A stretch of 6,942 nucleotides of DNA from Actinomycetes bacterium (GTDB lineage Bacteria > Actinomycetota > Actinomycetes > Mycobacteriales > Mycobacteriaceae): positions 1 to 6,942 of the forward strand of contig JAEWGK010000062.1 of assembly GCA_023388385.1 (NCBI GenBank). The letters run 5' to 3'. The position numbers and the translations under genes are program-made. Below are positions 1 through 6,499 of the stretch, piece by piece. Below the pieces are notes generated by a model. That model searched no databases, was not told where the DNA came from, and worked only from the letters and a program-made list of their open reading frames with translations. Position 1 is the stretch's first letter, and each line of letters begins with the position of its first letter.

Positions 1-489
1 CGCCATATCCTGAACTCCGCGGTCGTCGGGGAAGCTATTCCGGAGGGTTCCACCGTGGCGGACATCGGGTCCGGAGCGGGGCTCCCGGGTATTCCCCTCG
101 CCATCGCGCGTCCGGACGTGTCGGTGACGCTGATCGAACCTCTGCTGCGGAGAACGACGTTTCTCGAGGAGGTTGTCGCGGATCTTGGGTTGGGCAACGT
201 CACCGTCGTTCGTGGGCGAGCCGAGGAGAAGGCGGTGAAGAAGGCGGTCGGAACCTTCGACATCGTAACGAGCAGGGCGGTCGCCCCGCTGGGTCGGCTT
301 GCGGGCTGGTCCCTCCCCCTCGTGAAGCCCGGCGGGTTGATGGTTGCTCTCAAGGGGGCGAGCGCACCGGAGGAGATTGCGAGGGACGCGAAGGAGATCC
401 GTAAGGCGAAGGGCGTGGACCCGGAATCTGTCGAAATCGGCATCGACGCGGGCTACCCGACGCACGTCGTCCGGATTCGCCGAGCCTGA
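1..489 (+). CDS. rsmG: 16S rRNA (guanine-527-N7) methyltransferase RsmG (GidB), 5'-truncated
   Basis: RsmG transfers a methyl group from S-adenosylmethionine to N7 of G527 (E. coli numbering) in 16S rRNA of the small ribosomal subunit, in the cytoplasm. The frame is open from base 1, reading [19 protein letters not shown] and then the SAM-binding motif [15 protein letters not shown], which begins near base 58. A GTG at 55 could be mistaken for a start, but it lies directly before the SAM motif, and the conserved N-terminal HILNS segment continues upstream in frame. The gene therefore begins outside the window. The 162 visible residues suggest that roughly 40-50 are missing. Later features fit the family: a VTSRAVAPL segment and a [11 protein letters not shown] strand. 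It ends in TGA 287 bp before parA on the same strand, the usual actinobacterial arrangement. Identification is strong from the motifs and the neighbours. Confidence 0.95.
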   Translation, partial: RHILNSAVVGEAIPEGSTVADIGSGAGLPGIPLAIARPDVSVTLIEPLLRRTTFLEEVVADLGLGNVTVVRGRAEEKAVKKAVGTFDIVTSRAVAPLGRLAGWSLPLVKPGGLMVALKGASAPEEIARDAKEIRKAKGVDPESVEIGIDAGYPTHVVRIRRA

Positions 490-532
490 GCCGGGCCGCG
501 CAGGCGGTGCGTCAGGGTGAATCAACGTGTGC

Positions 533-546
533 GTTTCACGTGAAAC
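533..546. promoter_or_regulatory. parS: parS centromere site (intergenic, rsmG-parA)
   Basis: This is a perfect 14-bp palindrome, GTTTCACGTGAAAC, the core of the widely conserved parS consensus TGTTTCACGTGAAACA. The two outermost consensus bases are C and C here instead of T and A. ParB nucleates here, loads as a CTP-dependent clamp and spreads, and ParA then moves the complex. The site lies 43 bp after rsmG and well upstream of the candidate parA promoter. Confidence 0.95.
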
Positions 547-666
547 CAGCCACGGCGTTGCTTCCGGTCACTGAGGGCATTGCAGAGGCCGTCGGCGGCG
601 GAGGTGGGAAGGACGCGCCGCGAGCGACCGTGTTCGAACGGCCATCCCCTCCCCCACCGGCGATGA

Positions 667-695
667 TTGAGGGGCGTCGGGGTGGAGACTAGAGT
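667..695 (+). promoter_or_regulatory. Candidate housekeeping promoter for parA-parB
   Basis: A -35-like TTGAGG at 667-672 and a -10-like TAGAGT at 690-695 are separated by 17 bp. Each matches the sigma-70 type consensus at four of six bases, and the -10 fits the TANNNT form common in corynebacteria. Transcription would start near 702, giving a leader of about 75 nt before the parA ATG. This is inference from pattern only. Confidence 0.4.
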
Positions 696-708
696 CGTAC
701 GGGAAACC

Positions 709-762
709 GGGGCACGTCGGACGACGGCGTGCCCCTCGGCACGAGTGCTCCCGCGGGGGAGC
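709..762 (+). other. Hairpin-rich parA leader with mutually exclusive stems
   Basis: Bases 709-716 (GGGGCACG) are perfectly complementary to 728-735 (CGTGCCCC), giving an 8-bp stem with an 11-nt loop. Bases 728-733 (CGTGCC) can instead pair with 738-743 (GGCACG), a 6-bp stem with a 4-nt loop, so the two structures exclude each other. A further hairpin, GCTCCC at 747-752 with GGGAGC at 757-762, ends one base before the parA ribosome binding site. No T-run follows any of them, so they are not typical intrinsic terminators. A regulatory role is conjecture. Confidence 0.35.
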
Positions 763-763
763 T

Positions 764-770
764 GGAGGGG
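764..770 (+). promoter_or_regulatory. Ribosome binding site that fixes the parA start
   Basis: GGAGGGG lies 6 nt before the ATG at 777. This favours that ATG over an in-frame GTG at 729, which has no comparable site and lies inside the hairpin-rich leader. Confidence 0.8.
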
Positions 771-776
771 AAGCAC

Positions 777-1736
777 ATGGCCCGGAATTCGTGGGACGAT
801 TCGCCCATCGCGGCCGCCGCAAGGCGAGCGGCGAAGGTGAAATCGAATAACACGGCGGCTCTCCCGCGGCCGGAGCGTACCCGGCGAATCACCATCGCGA
901 ACCAGAAGGGTGGCGTCGGCAAGACCACGTCCGCGGTGAACATCGCGAGCGCACTGGCGCATTCCGGCCTCAAGGTGCTTGTCGTTGACACCGACCCGCA
1001 GGGCAATGCGTCCACTGCGCTCGACGTTGAGCATCTGTCCGGCACTCTCTCGACGTACGAGATTCTCCTGGGAGAGGCCTCCCCCGAAGAGGCGATGCAG
1101 CAGTGCCCCGAGTCGGAGAACCTGTGGTGTATTCCGGCGACGCTCGATCTCGCCGGCTCGGAGATCGAGCTCGTCAACCTGTTCAACCGTGAGTCGCGGC
1201 TGCGCCAGGCGCTGACGGACTCGTTCCTCCAGGAGCACGAATTCGACTACCTGATCATCGACTGTCCGCCGTCGCTTGGCCTGCTGACGCTCAACGCGAT
1301 GACGGTGTCGGACGAGGTTCTGATCCCGATCCAGTGTGAGTTCTACGCGCTGGAGGGCGTGACACAGCTCCTCCGCAACATCGGCATGATCCGGCAGCAC
1401 CTGAATCCCGATCTCCACGTCTCGGCGGTTCTGCTGACCATGTACGACGGCCGGACGAAGCTGGCAGACGAAGTGGCCCGCGAAGTCCGCAATCACTTCG
1501 GCGATGCCGTACTCCGCAACATCATCCCGCGCTCGGTGAAGGTGTCCGAGGCTCCGGGATACGGCAAGACGATCATCTCCTACGACCCGGGCAGCCGCGG
1601 TGCCCTCGCCTATCTTGACGCGGCGAAGGAGCTGGCGGAGCGGGGCGACTACCTTCCCGACGGGACCCGGGGGCCGATCGGCACCTCGGGTCGAGTCGCC
1701 GAGGAGGATGGCGATGAACGAGAGGACGGTCGGTGA
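777..1736 (+). CDS. parA: Chromosome-partitioning ATPase ParA (Soj)
   Basis: ParA is a deviant-Walker ATPase. ATP-bound dimers coat the nucleoid and pull ParB-parS complexes, segregating newly replicated origins. The 319-residue product shows the deviant Walker A motif KGGVGKTT at residues 44-51, the Walker A' motif DTDPQGN at 71-77, and Walker B ending in LIIDCPP at about 159-165. The conserved [15 protein letters not shown] segment lies at 251-265. The start is the ATG at 777, chosen for its GGAGGGG ribosome binding site; starting at GTG 729 would add 16 residues. The first 35 or so residues are a basic, probably flexible extension, and the last 25 form an acidic tail. The stop codon overlaps the parB start (GTGA), so the two genes are almost certainly co-transcribed and translationally coupled. 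In corynebacteria ParA also contributes to nucleoid and growth control; that is family knowledge. Confidence 0.97.
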   Translation: MARNSWDDSPIAAAARRAAKVKSNNTAALPRPERTRRITIANQKGGVGKTTSAVNIASALAHSGLKVLVVDTDPQGNASTALDVEHLSGTLSTYEILLGEASPEEAMQQCPESENLWCIPATLDLAGSEIELVNLFNRESRLRQALTDSFLQEHEFDYLIIDCPPSLGLLTLNAMTVSDEVLIPIQCEFYALEGVTQLLRNIGMIRQHLNPDLHVSAVLLTMYDGRTKLADEVAREVRNHFGDAVLRNIIPRSVKVSEAPGYGKTIISYDPGSRGALAYLDAAKELAERGDYLPDGTRGPIGTSGRVAEEDGDEREDGR

Positions 1737-2971
1737 CGATGGCGGAATCAGACAAGCGCGAGCAGCCCCGCCGCGGGGGCCTCGGACGCGGACTTGCCGC
1801 ACTCATTCCGACCGCTCCGGAGGGGCGTCCGCGGATGGGCGACGGCGCGGCCGACGAGATCTTCGGCCCCTCGCGGAGCCGGGGAGCGGTGGGCGAACCG
1901 AAAGACGCCAATCGTCACAGTGACGTTACTGACGGTGGCTCCGGCAGGGCGGGCATCGACAACCACGTAGCGGGATCGGTCCGATCCGCGCGCGGCGTTT
2001 CACGTGAAACCGCTCGGGGGGTCGACGCGGGACATGCTTCCGGTGAACCCTCCCCCGCCGGACCTACGAGGATGACCCGAACCGGGAACACCGGCGGAGT
2101 CGGTGCGACCTATCGGGAACTGCCCATCCCCGTCATCATCCCGAACCCGCGCCAGCCCCGGCAGGTGTTCGATGAGGAGCCGCTGCGGGAACTCGCCCAT
2201 TCGATCCGCGAGTTCGGTCTCATGCAGCCGATCGTCGTCCGGGCGATCGGCCGGGCGGACCGGCCGGCGGCCCTCGAGCGGGCCCGCGAGACGAACCCCG
2301 AGGCGCCGCAGCCCGAATTCGAGATCATCATGGGCGAGCGCAGGTGGAGGGCCGCGCAAATGGCGGGCCTTGACGTCCTGCCGACCATCGTGCGGGAAAC
2401 CGACGACGCCGCCATGCTTCGTGACGCACTCCTGGAGAATATCCACCGAGTCCAGCTGAATCCGCTGGAGGAGGCGGCGGCGTACCAGCAGTTGCTCGAA
2501 GAGTTCGACGTGACCCAGGCACAGCTGGCTGAGCGCATCGGCCGGTCCCGTCCGGTCATCACCAACATGATCCGGCTCCTCGGGCTCCCGGTGCCGGTGC
2601 AGCGGCGGGTGGCGGCGGGGGTCCTGTCCGCGGGCCATGCCCGGGCCCTCCTCGGCGTGAAGACCGGCGACCCAACCGCCGATCAGGAACGTCTGGCGGA
2701 GCGCATCATCTCGGAGGGGATGTCGGTCCGAGCGACGGAGGAGGCCGTCACGCTGCTGAACCGCGGTGACGCCGGCGCCGCGGGCCCGCGGAAGCGCACG
2801 CCCCCGCCCCAGCCGGAGCAGCTGTCGACGTGGGCGGAACGCCTGGCGGACGACTTCGACACGAAGGTGACCGCGACGATGGGCAAGCGCAAGGGGCGCA
2901 TCGTCATCGAGTTCGGTGATCTGGAGGACTTCGACCGGATCATGCACATCATCCGGCCGGACGGCGCCTGA
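1733..2971 (+). CDS. parB: Chromosome-partitioning protein ParB, CTP-dependent parS-binding clamp
   Basis: ParB binds parS, hydrolyses CTP, spreads on flanking DNA, stimulates ParA and recruits condensin in relatives. The 412-residue product has an N-terminal ParA-contact motif, [12 protein letters not shown] (15-26). A linker of about 100 residues follows, rich in Gly, Arg, Ser and Thr. The N-terminal CTP-binding domain runs from about 129 to 225, with [11 protein letters not shown] at 138-148 and the CTP motif GERRWRA at 201-207. The helix-turn-helix lies at about 259-282 ([20 protein letters not shown]), followed by the [19 protein letters not shown] segment. The C-terminal dimerisation domain covers about 373-407. 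The start is GTG 1733, with AGAGGA 6 nt upstream and a 4-base overlap with parA; an ATG two codons later is possible. The coding sequence contains a parS site at codons 89-93. Between the two CTP motifs there is an insertion of about 25 residues (around 173-197). Confidence 0.97.
   Translation: MTMAESDKREQPRRGGLGRGLAALIPTAPEGRPRMGDGAADEIFGPSRSRGAVGEPKDANRHSDVTDGGSGRAGIDNHVAGSVRSARGVSRETARGVDAGHASGEPSPAGPTRMTRTGNTGGVGATYRELPIPVIIPNPRQPRQVFDEEPLRELAHSIREFGLMQPIVVRAIGRADRPAALERARETNPEAPQPEFEIIMGERRWRAAQMAGLDVLPTIVRETDDAAMLRDALLENIHRVQLNPLEEAAAYQQLLEEFDVTQAQLAERIGRSRPVITNMIRLLGLPVPVQRRVAAGVLSAGHARALLGVKTGDPTADQERLAERIISEGMSVRATEEAVTLLNRGDAGAAGPRKRTPPPQPEQLSTWAERLADDFDTKVTATMGKRKGRIVIEFGDLEDFDRIMHIIRPDGA
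1997..2010. promoter_or_regulatory. parS: parS centromere site within parB
   Basis: This is a second perfect GTTTCACGTGAAAC palindrome, 1,464 bp from the first, with the same C and C flanking bases. It encodes residues V89-S90-R91-E92-T93 in the flexible N-terminal linker of ParB, a region free to accept the codons that parS imposes. Clusters of parS near the origin are normal in actinobacteria. Confidence 0.93.
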
Positions 2972-2976
2972 CCGCC

Positions 2977-3807
2977 ATGCACGCCGAAGACCGCGACTAC
3001 GGGGCCGATGCCGGGTTCATCGAACCCATTTCCCCGCACCACCTGGGGGAATGCCATCCCGCGATGCTTCGCTCCGTTTTCTGGCAGATCGGCCCCCGGG
3101 GCGCCGACGGCGGTGTGCCGGAGGATGACGCGCCGCTGGAGAAGGAGGCATGGCTGAACCGCGTCATGCTCGAATGGGGCGCCTGCGGGTTCAATCTCAT
3201 GGGCGACGGCATGCCCCCGGCCATCGCGACGGTCGTCTATGGGCCACCGCGGTTCGCCCCGACGGTGTCCCGCATGCCCACCGGGCCGGTCTCCCCCGAC
3301 GCGGTGCTGCTCATGAGTCTGCACATCGACGCCTTCGCCGCGGGGCAGGGTTGGGAGCAAGTGCTCGTCGGCCAGGTGGCGGCCGACCTCGCAGCCCGCG
3401 GCGTTCGCGCAATCGAAGCCTTCGGATGCTCCGGCACCGGCGCCCAGGAGACGGATGTCCTCGCAGGTGGCGCGGGAAACCCACTTATGCTGACGACTGC
3501 CGACGAACTCGACGTCCTCGAGGCCGTCTTCGCGGACGCGGACGAGGTCGCCGGGACCGGCCCGACCGACTGCGACCCGGGTACCGTGCGGGACGTCGGG
3601 CACAGCGCGGGGGAACTGCCGCAGACGAAGATTCTCCTCGACTCCGGTTTCACGGTGGTGGCCCCCCACCCCCGTCATCCGCGTCTGCGGCTGGAACTGA
3701 GCCCCGACCTCGACTGGTCCGAGGCGGTCGGACGGGCCCTGGATGAGCTGGCCGCGGAGCAGTATTACCTGTCGCTCTCCTCGGCCAGGAGCTCCTTGAA
3801 GCTGTAG
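2977..3807 (+). CDS. GNAT-like N-acetyltransferase family protein (parB-cwlM intergenic family)
   Basis: This 276-residue protein belongs to a family found beside parB in actinobacteria; M. tuberculosis Rv3916c is the counterpart I recall. Family hallmarks are the SVFWQI segment at 33-38 and EKEAWLNRVMLEWGACG at 55-71. An acetyl-CoA-binding-like loop, AAGQGWEQVL, lies at 121-130, followed by a helix and the strand RAIEAFG (144-150). The loop matches GNAT motif A only partly: G123 and G125 are present, but the usual Arg/Gln position is unclear. The substrate is unknown, and I do not assign one. The ATG lies 5 bp after parB with no convincing ribosome binding site, so translational coupling to parB is likely. 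There is no signal peptide or membrane segment. The final 14 codons overlap the end of cwlM on the opposite strand. Existence of the gene is strongly supported; acetyltransferase activity is not proven. Confidence 0.85.
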   Translation: MHAEDRDYGADAGFIEPISPHHLGECHPAMLRSVFWQIGPRGADGGVPEDDAPLEKEAWLNRVMLEWGACGFNLMGDGMPPAIATVVYGPPRFAPTVSRMPTGPVSPDAVLLMSLHIDAFAAGQGWEQVLVGQVAADLAARGVRAIEAFGCSGTGAQETDVLAGGAGNPLMLTTADELDVLEAVFADADEVAGTGPTDCDPGTVRDVGHSAGELPQTKILLDSGFTVVAPHPRHPRLRLELSPDLDWSEAVGRALDELAAEQYYLSLSSARSSLKL

Positions 3808-4949
3808 GTGCCGGTCGGGGCGTCGTCACGCTCCATGAGGTAGAGGCGCTTGACGGCGACCACGATGGCCTCGGCGATGGCGTCGCGGCGGTCCCGGTCC
3901 GTCAGGACGCTGACGTCGACCGGACTGGTCAGGTAGCCGAGGGCGATCTCGACCGTGGGCATTGTCGTCAGGCGCAGGGTGTCCCAGGTCTTCGCATGCG
4001 TGCGGCAGTCCTGCAGGTCTGTGCGGGCGACGATTTCGCGCTGCACGAGGCCGCAGAGGTGTTCACCGACGATGGAGTTCGTGCCCATGCTGGAGCCGAA
4101 GTAGAAGCTGGCGACGCCGTTCGCTCGGTCGTTCGGGTAGCGGTCGGCGCGCAGGCACATCATCAGATCCGCGCCGAAGGCGTTGGCCAGGGCGGCGCGT
4201 TCTGCATCGCTCGGGTTCGCGGTGCGCGGGCGGGAGAGGATGGTTTCCACGCCGGCCGCGACCATGCGGCCTTCGACACGGGTCGCGAGATCCCAGAGGA
4301 TCTCCTCCTCCGTGATCGGGCCGAACGGCCCGGACACGGTCATGCCCGGGTTCCCGTGGCCCCGGCCTGGATCAATGACGACCCGCTTGCCCGTCAGGTG
4401 CGGGCCGGCGCGTCGAACCATCTCGCGCTCGTGGAAGGTCGTCGCCGACCCGCCCGTGACCCGGCGGCCGAGGTACGAGAGCGCCTTGAGCGTGCGGGGG
4501 CCGCAGACGCCGTCGACGCGCAGGCCGTAGTTCAGCTGGTAGTCGCGGACTGCGCGATCGGTCTCCGGGCCGTAGTGGCCGTCGACCCGGGCGGTGTAGA
4601 AGCCGAGTTCCGACAGAGTGCCCTGGAGCTGGCCGACGTCGTCGCCCGTCATGGTCATCTGCGGGTCATAGGCCAGCACGCGGGCGCCGAGGGTGTACGA
4701 CGCTTCGCGCAGGATGCGGAGCGTCCGCTCGCGTATCTCGCCGTCGGAGATGATGCCGCGGGACTGCTGGAAGGCGCGGAGCGCCTCGGCGAGACCCTCG
4801 TCGAACACGGCGTCGTCGCCGGCCCACTGCGGCGACGAGGTCGCCGTCGCGTCGCCTCCGTAACCCGGCAACAGGCCCAGCCTGGCGAGCTGGGCCCGGA
4901 CCTCCGCCACGCGCGGGTCGACGTCGCCGATGCGAAGCGTGTCGGTCAA
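3765..4949 (-). CDS. cwlM: CwlM-type cytoplasmic peptidoglycan amidase homologue, probably catalytically inactive
   Basis: The 394-residue protein has two peptidoglycan-binding-type repeats (about 5-85 and 100-160; the second includes LGFYTARVDGHYGPET) and a C-terminal Amidase_3-like domain (about 187-370). In mycobacteria CwlM is cytoplasmic and, once phosphorylated, activates MurA, so it controls precursor supply. That fits the absence of a signal peptide here. The zinc-site residues are degenerate. The DPGHGG motif reads DPGRGH, with R196 for the first His. The second His position is R267 (MCLRADR). The catalytic Glu position in PTVEIALGYLTS aligns to A336. An acidic cluster at 214-216 keeps the metal-ligand Glu position. 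The C-terminus keeps a PTGTYSF motif (378-384), the region phosphorylated in mycobacterial CwlM. The start is TTG with GGAAGGGG upstream (4960-4967); no ATG or GTG lies in frame nearby. It follows trxA by 70 bp on the same strand, with no clear terminator between them. Confidence 0.93.
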   Translation of the reverse strand: MTDTLRIGDVDPRVAEVRAQLARLGLLPGYGGDATATSSPQWAGDDAVFDEGLAEALRAFQQSRGIISDGEIRERTLRILREASYTLGARVLAYDPQMTMTGDDVGQLQGTLSELGFYTARVDGHYGPETDRAVRDYQLNYGLRVDGVCGPRTLKALSYLGRRVTGGSATTFHEREMVRRAGPHLTGKRVVIDPGRGHGNPGMTVSGPFGPITEEEILWDLATRVEGRMVAAGVETILSRPRTANPSDAERAALANAFGADLMMCLRADRYPNDRANGVASFYFGSSMGTNSIVGEHLCGLVQREIVARTDLQDCRTHAKTWDTLRLTTMPTVEIALGYLTSPVDVSVLTDRDRRDAIAEAIVVAVKRLYLMERDDAPTGTYSFKELLAEESDR

Positions 4950-5019
4950 CTTACCGGAGCCCCTTCCGTTCTGCCTGCGGAAACGCGGAAATTGAAACTG
5001 ATGGGGCCAAGGTTACCAG

Positions 5020-5340
5020 TTACGCGTGGGACTCGAGCTTCCGCTGGAGGGAGGCCTTCGGCTGCACGCCGACCATCTCCTCGACCTTCTGGCCGTCCTT
5101 GAAGACCAACACGGTCGGGATGGACATGATCTGGAACATCATGGCGAGCTCGCGCTGCTCGTCGACGTTGACCTTGGCGAAGACGGCCTTGTCGCCCATC
5201 TCCTCGGCCAGCTCGTCGATGACCGGGGAGAGCTTCTTGCAGGGGCCGCACCACTCGGCCCAGAAGTCGACGAGGACCGGCTTGTCGGCCTCGATGACGG
5301 TGGACTTGAAGTCGTCGGCGGTGACGGTGAGAACGGTCAT
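5020..5340 (-). CDS. trxA: Thioredoxin
   Basis: This small cytoplasmic protein reduces disulfides in client proteins such as peroxiredoxins and ribonucleotide reductase, and is recharged by TrxB. The 106 residues are the normal thioredoxin length. The active site WCGPC is at 30-34 within VDFWAEWCGPCKK, the buried Asp is D25, and the conserved cis-Pro is P75 in IMSIPTVLVF. The start is fixed by GGAGGAG (5347-5353), 6 nt before the ATG; the open frame runs further upstream to 5463, but that part has no thioredoxin homology. It lies 171 bp after trxB and 70 bp before cwlM, all in one direction. The gap before it contains a candidate promoter and an AT-rich repeat region, so trxA may be transcribed both from its own promoter and by readthrough. 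The mycobacterial counterpart in this cluster is called trxC. Confidence 0.97.
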   Translation of the reverse strand: MTVLTVTADDFKSTVIEADKPVLVDFWAEWCGPCKKLSPVIDELAEEMGDKAVFAKVNVDEQRELAMMFQIMSIPTVLVFKDGQKVEEMVGVQPKASLQRKLESHA

Positions 5341-5346
5341 GGGATG

Positions 5347-5353
5347 CTCCTCC
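5347..5353 (-). promoter_or_regulatory. Ribosome binding site that fixes the trxA start
   Basis: On the minus strand GGAGGAG lies 6 nt before ATG 5340-5338. This supports the standard 106-residue thioredoxin rather than an extension to 5463. Confidence 0.8.
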
Positions 5354-5387
5354 GCCGCGGCGTCGGTTCCCGTGGGGGTCGACGGTA

Positions 5388-5428
5388 TAGCGGCTTTATC
5401 GTTTAGCGGTGATTTATGGGCTAACCGT
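5388..5428 (-). repeat. AT-rich repeat region upstream of trxA, with a motif shared with trxB
   Basis: On the plus strand TAGCGG-C-TTTAT (5388-5399) and TAGCGG-TGA-TTTAT (5404-5417) form an imperfect direct repeat with a 16-bp offset. The second overlaps GATTTAT-GGGC-TAACCGT (5411-5428), which closely matches the motif just upstream of trxB. This stretch is strikingly AT-rich for the window. It could hold operators or promoter elements; no regulator can be named. Confidence 0.45.
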
Positions 5429-5454
5429 ATCAAACGATGGGCGGGCGTCGTCAA
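5424..5454 (-). promoter_or_regulatory. Candidate trxA promoter
   Basis: On the minus strand a -35-like TTGACG (5454-5449) and a -10-like TACGGT (5429-5424, fitting TANNNT) are separated by 19 bp. The -35 is good, while the -10 is weak and the spacing long. The start site would be near 5417, inside the AT-rich repeats, about 77 nt before the trxA ATG. Confidence 0.3.
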
Positions 5455-5511
5455 GGCCTTCACGGAACCGGTGGGCCCCGGGAGATCCGGGCATGCGCCC
5501 GCGCCCCCCGT

Positions 5512-6462
5512 CTACAGCGCGGCCAGGTAGTGCTCGGCGTCGATGGCCGCGCGGCAGCCGGTGCCCGCCGCAGTGACGGCCTGCTGGTAGTGGGAGTCCA
5601 CCAGGTCGCCGGCGGCGAAGACGCCCGGCAGGGACGTGCGGGTCGACGGGTCCTCGACCTTCACGTAGCCGTTGGCGTCGCACTCGACCTGGTCGCGGAA
5701 CATCTCCGAGCGCGGGTCGTGGCCGATGGCGACGAACATCGCGGTGACGTCGAGGGTGGAGACCTCGCCGGTGGCCGTGTCGGTCAGCTCCAGGCCGGAG
5801 ACCTTGCCGTCGTCCTCGCCGAGGACCTTCGAGACCACCTTGTTCGTCGCGAAGCGGATCTTGGGGTCGTTCTGGGCGCGCGCGAGCATGATTGCCGAGG
5901 CGCGGAACTCCTCGCGGCGGTGGACGAGGGTGACGGACTTCGCGAACTTGGTCAGGAAGGTCGCCTCCTCCATCGCGGAGTCGCCGCCGCCGACCACGGC
6001 GATGTCGTGGTCGCGGAAGAAGAAGCCGTCGCACGTCGCGCAGCTGGAGACGCCGTGGCCCTGCAGGGCCTCCTCGCCCGGGACGCCGAGGTACCGCGGC
6101 GCCGCGCCGGTGGCCAGGATGACGGTGCGGGCACGGTGCTCCTCGTCGCCGACCCACACGGACTTCACGTCGCCGGTCAGGTCGACGCGGTCGACGATCT
6201 CCATGCGCAGGTCGGCGCCGAAGCGTTCGGCCTGGCCGCGCATCTGGTCCATGAGATCGGGTCCCATGATGCCGTCGGTGAAGCCGGGGTAGTTCTCGAC
6301 CTCGGTGGTGTTCATGAGCGAGCCACCGAACTCGATGCCCTCGAAGACGACGGGCTTGAGGTCGGCGCGGGCCGTGTACAGCGCCGCTGTGTAGCCGGCG
6401 GGGCCGGAGCCCACGATGATGACGTCGTGGATGACGGCGCTCGGGTCGGACATGTCGGTCAT
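5512..6462 (-). CDS. trxB: Thioredoxin reductase (NADPH, FAD-dependent)
   Basis: TrxB moves electrons from NADPH through FAD and a redox-active disulfide to thioredoxin. The 316-residue product has the normal length of the low-molecular-weight bacterial enzyme. Visible features, in order, are the FAD-binding motif GSGPAG at 18-23, the ATGA segment at 117-120, the redox motif CATC at 141-144, the NADPH-binding motif GGGDSA at 158-163 with HRR at 181-183 (2'-phosphate recognition), and the C-terminal FAD motif AAGDLVD (283-289) with [12 protein letters not shown]. All key residues are intact. The start is the ATG at 6462, with AGGAGG 4 nt upstream; a second ATG three codons later is less well placed. 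It begins 51 bp after sigM and is followed by trxA. In C. glutamicum thioredoxin genes belong to the disulfide-stress response driven by ECF sigma factors; whether that holds here is not visible. Confidence 0.98.
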   Translation of the reverse strand: MTDMSDPSAVIHDVIIVGSGPAGYTAALYTARADLKPVVFEGIEFGGSLMNTTEVENYPGFTDGIMGPDLMDQMRGQAERFGADLRMEIVDRVDLTGDVKSVWVGDEEHRARTVILATGAAPRYLGVPGEEALQGHGVSSCATCDGFFFRDHDIAVVGGGDSAMEEATFLTKFAKSVTLVHRREEFRASAIMLARAQNDPKIRFATNKVVSKVLGEDDGKVSGLELTDTATGEVSTLDVTAMFVAIGHDPRSEMFRDQVECDANGYVKVEDPSTRTSLPGVFAAGDLVDSHYQQAVTAAGTGCRAAIDAEHYLAAL

Positions 6463-6480
6463 GATGCCTCCTGCTCGGCG

Positions 6481-6499
6481 GATTTATCGGCGTAACCGT
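6481..6499 (-). promoter_or_regulatory. Motif upstream of trxB, also present upstream of trxA
   Basis: The plus strand reads GATTTAT-CGGCG-TAACCGT, so the minus strand reads ACGGTTA-CGCCG-ATAAATC. The trxA upstream region has the same two heptamers with a 4-bp spacer. The motif lies 18 nt before the trxB ATG and in the 51-bp gap after sigM. It may be an operator or part of a promoter. Confidence 0.4.

Noticed and set aside
632..639. GTTCGAAC palindrome, considered as a LexA (SOS) box.
   Set aside because: The half-sites are in the opposite order to the GAAC-N4-GTTC form, and no SOS gene follows.
507..692. Open frame of 61 codons between rsmG and parA, encoding a FHVKP segment.
   Set aside because: The FHVKP residues are simply a translation of parS. 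There is no ribosome binding site and no recognisable protein, and the candidate parA promoter lies inside the frame.
729..776. GTG at 729 as an alternative start of parA.
   Set aside because: There is no ribosome binding site before it, and the region is a hairpin-rich leader. ATG 777 has GGAGGGG at ideal spacing.
522..1802. Long open frame on the strand opposite parA.
   Set aside because: It is a shadow of parA in GC-rich DNA, with Arg-rich low-complexity translation and no motifs.
1913..1925. CGTCAC-A-GTGACG inverted repeat inside parB.
   Set aside because: It lies in the low-complexity linker and does not match TGTGA-N6-TCACA of GlxR/CRP sites. A chance palindrome is likely.
2000..2947. 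Long open frame opposite parB.
   Set aside because: Shadow frame. parB has full family motifs, and this translation has none.
3647..3654. Half-site GTTTCACG resembling parS; also ATTTCACG at 6606-6613.
   Set aside because: The second half of the palindrome is absent in both places.
3996..5102. Long plus-strand open frame opposite cwlM and part of trxA.
   Set aside because: Composition is typical of an antisense frame (Ala, Gly, Arg, Val, Asp), it spans two real genes, and it shows no domain.
5488..5501. Stem-loop CGGGC-ATGC-GCCCG just after trxB, considered as a terminator.
   Set aside because: It is only a 5-bp stem with no T-run following in the direction of trxB transcription.
5437..6495. 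Long plus-strand open frame opposite trxB.
   Set aside because: Antisense shadow of a fully conserved trxB.
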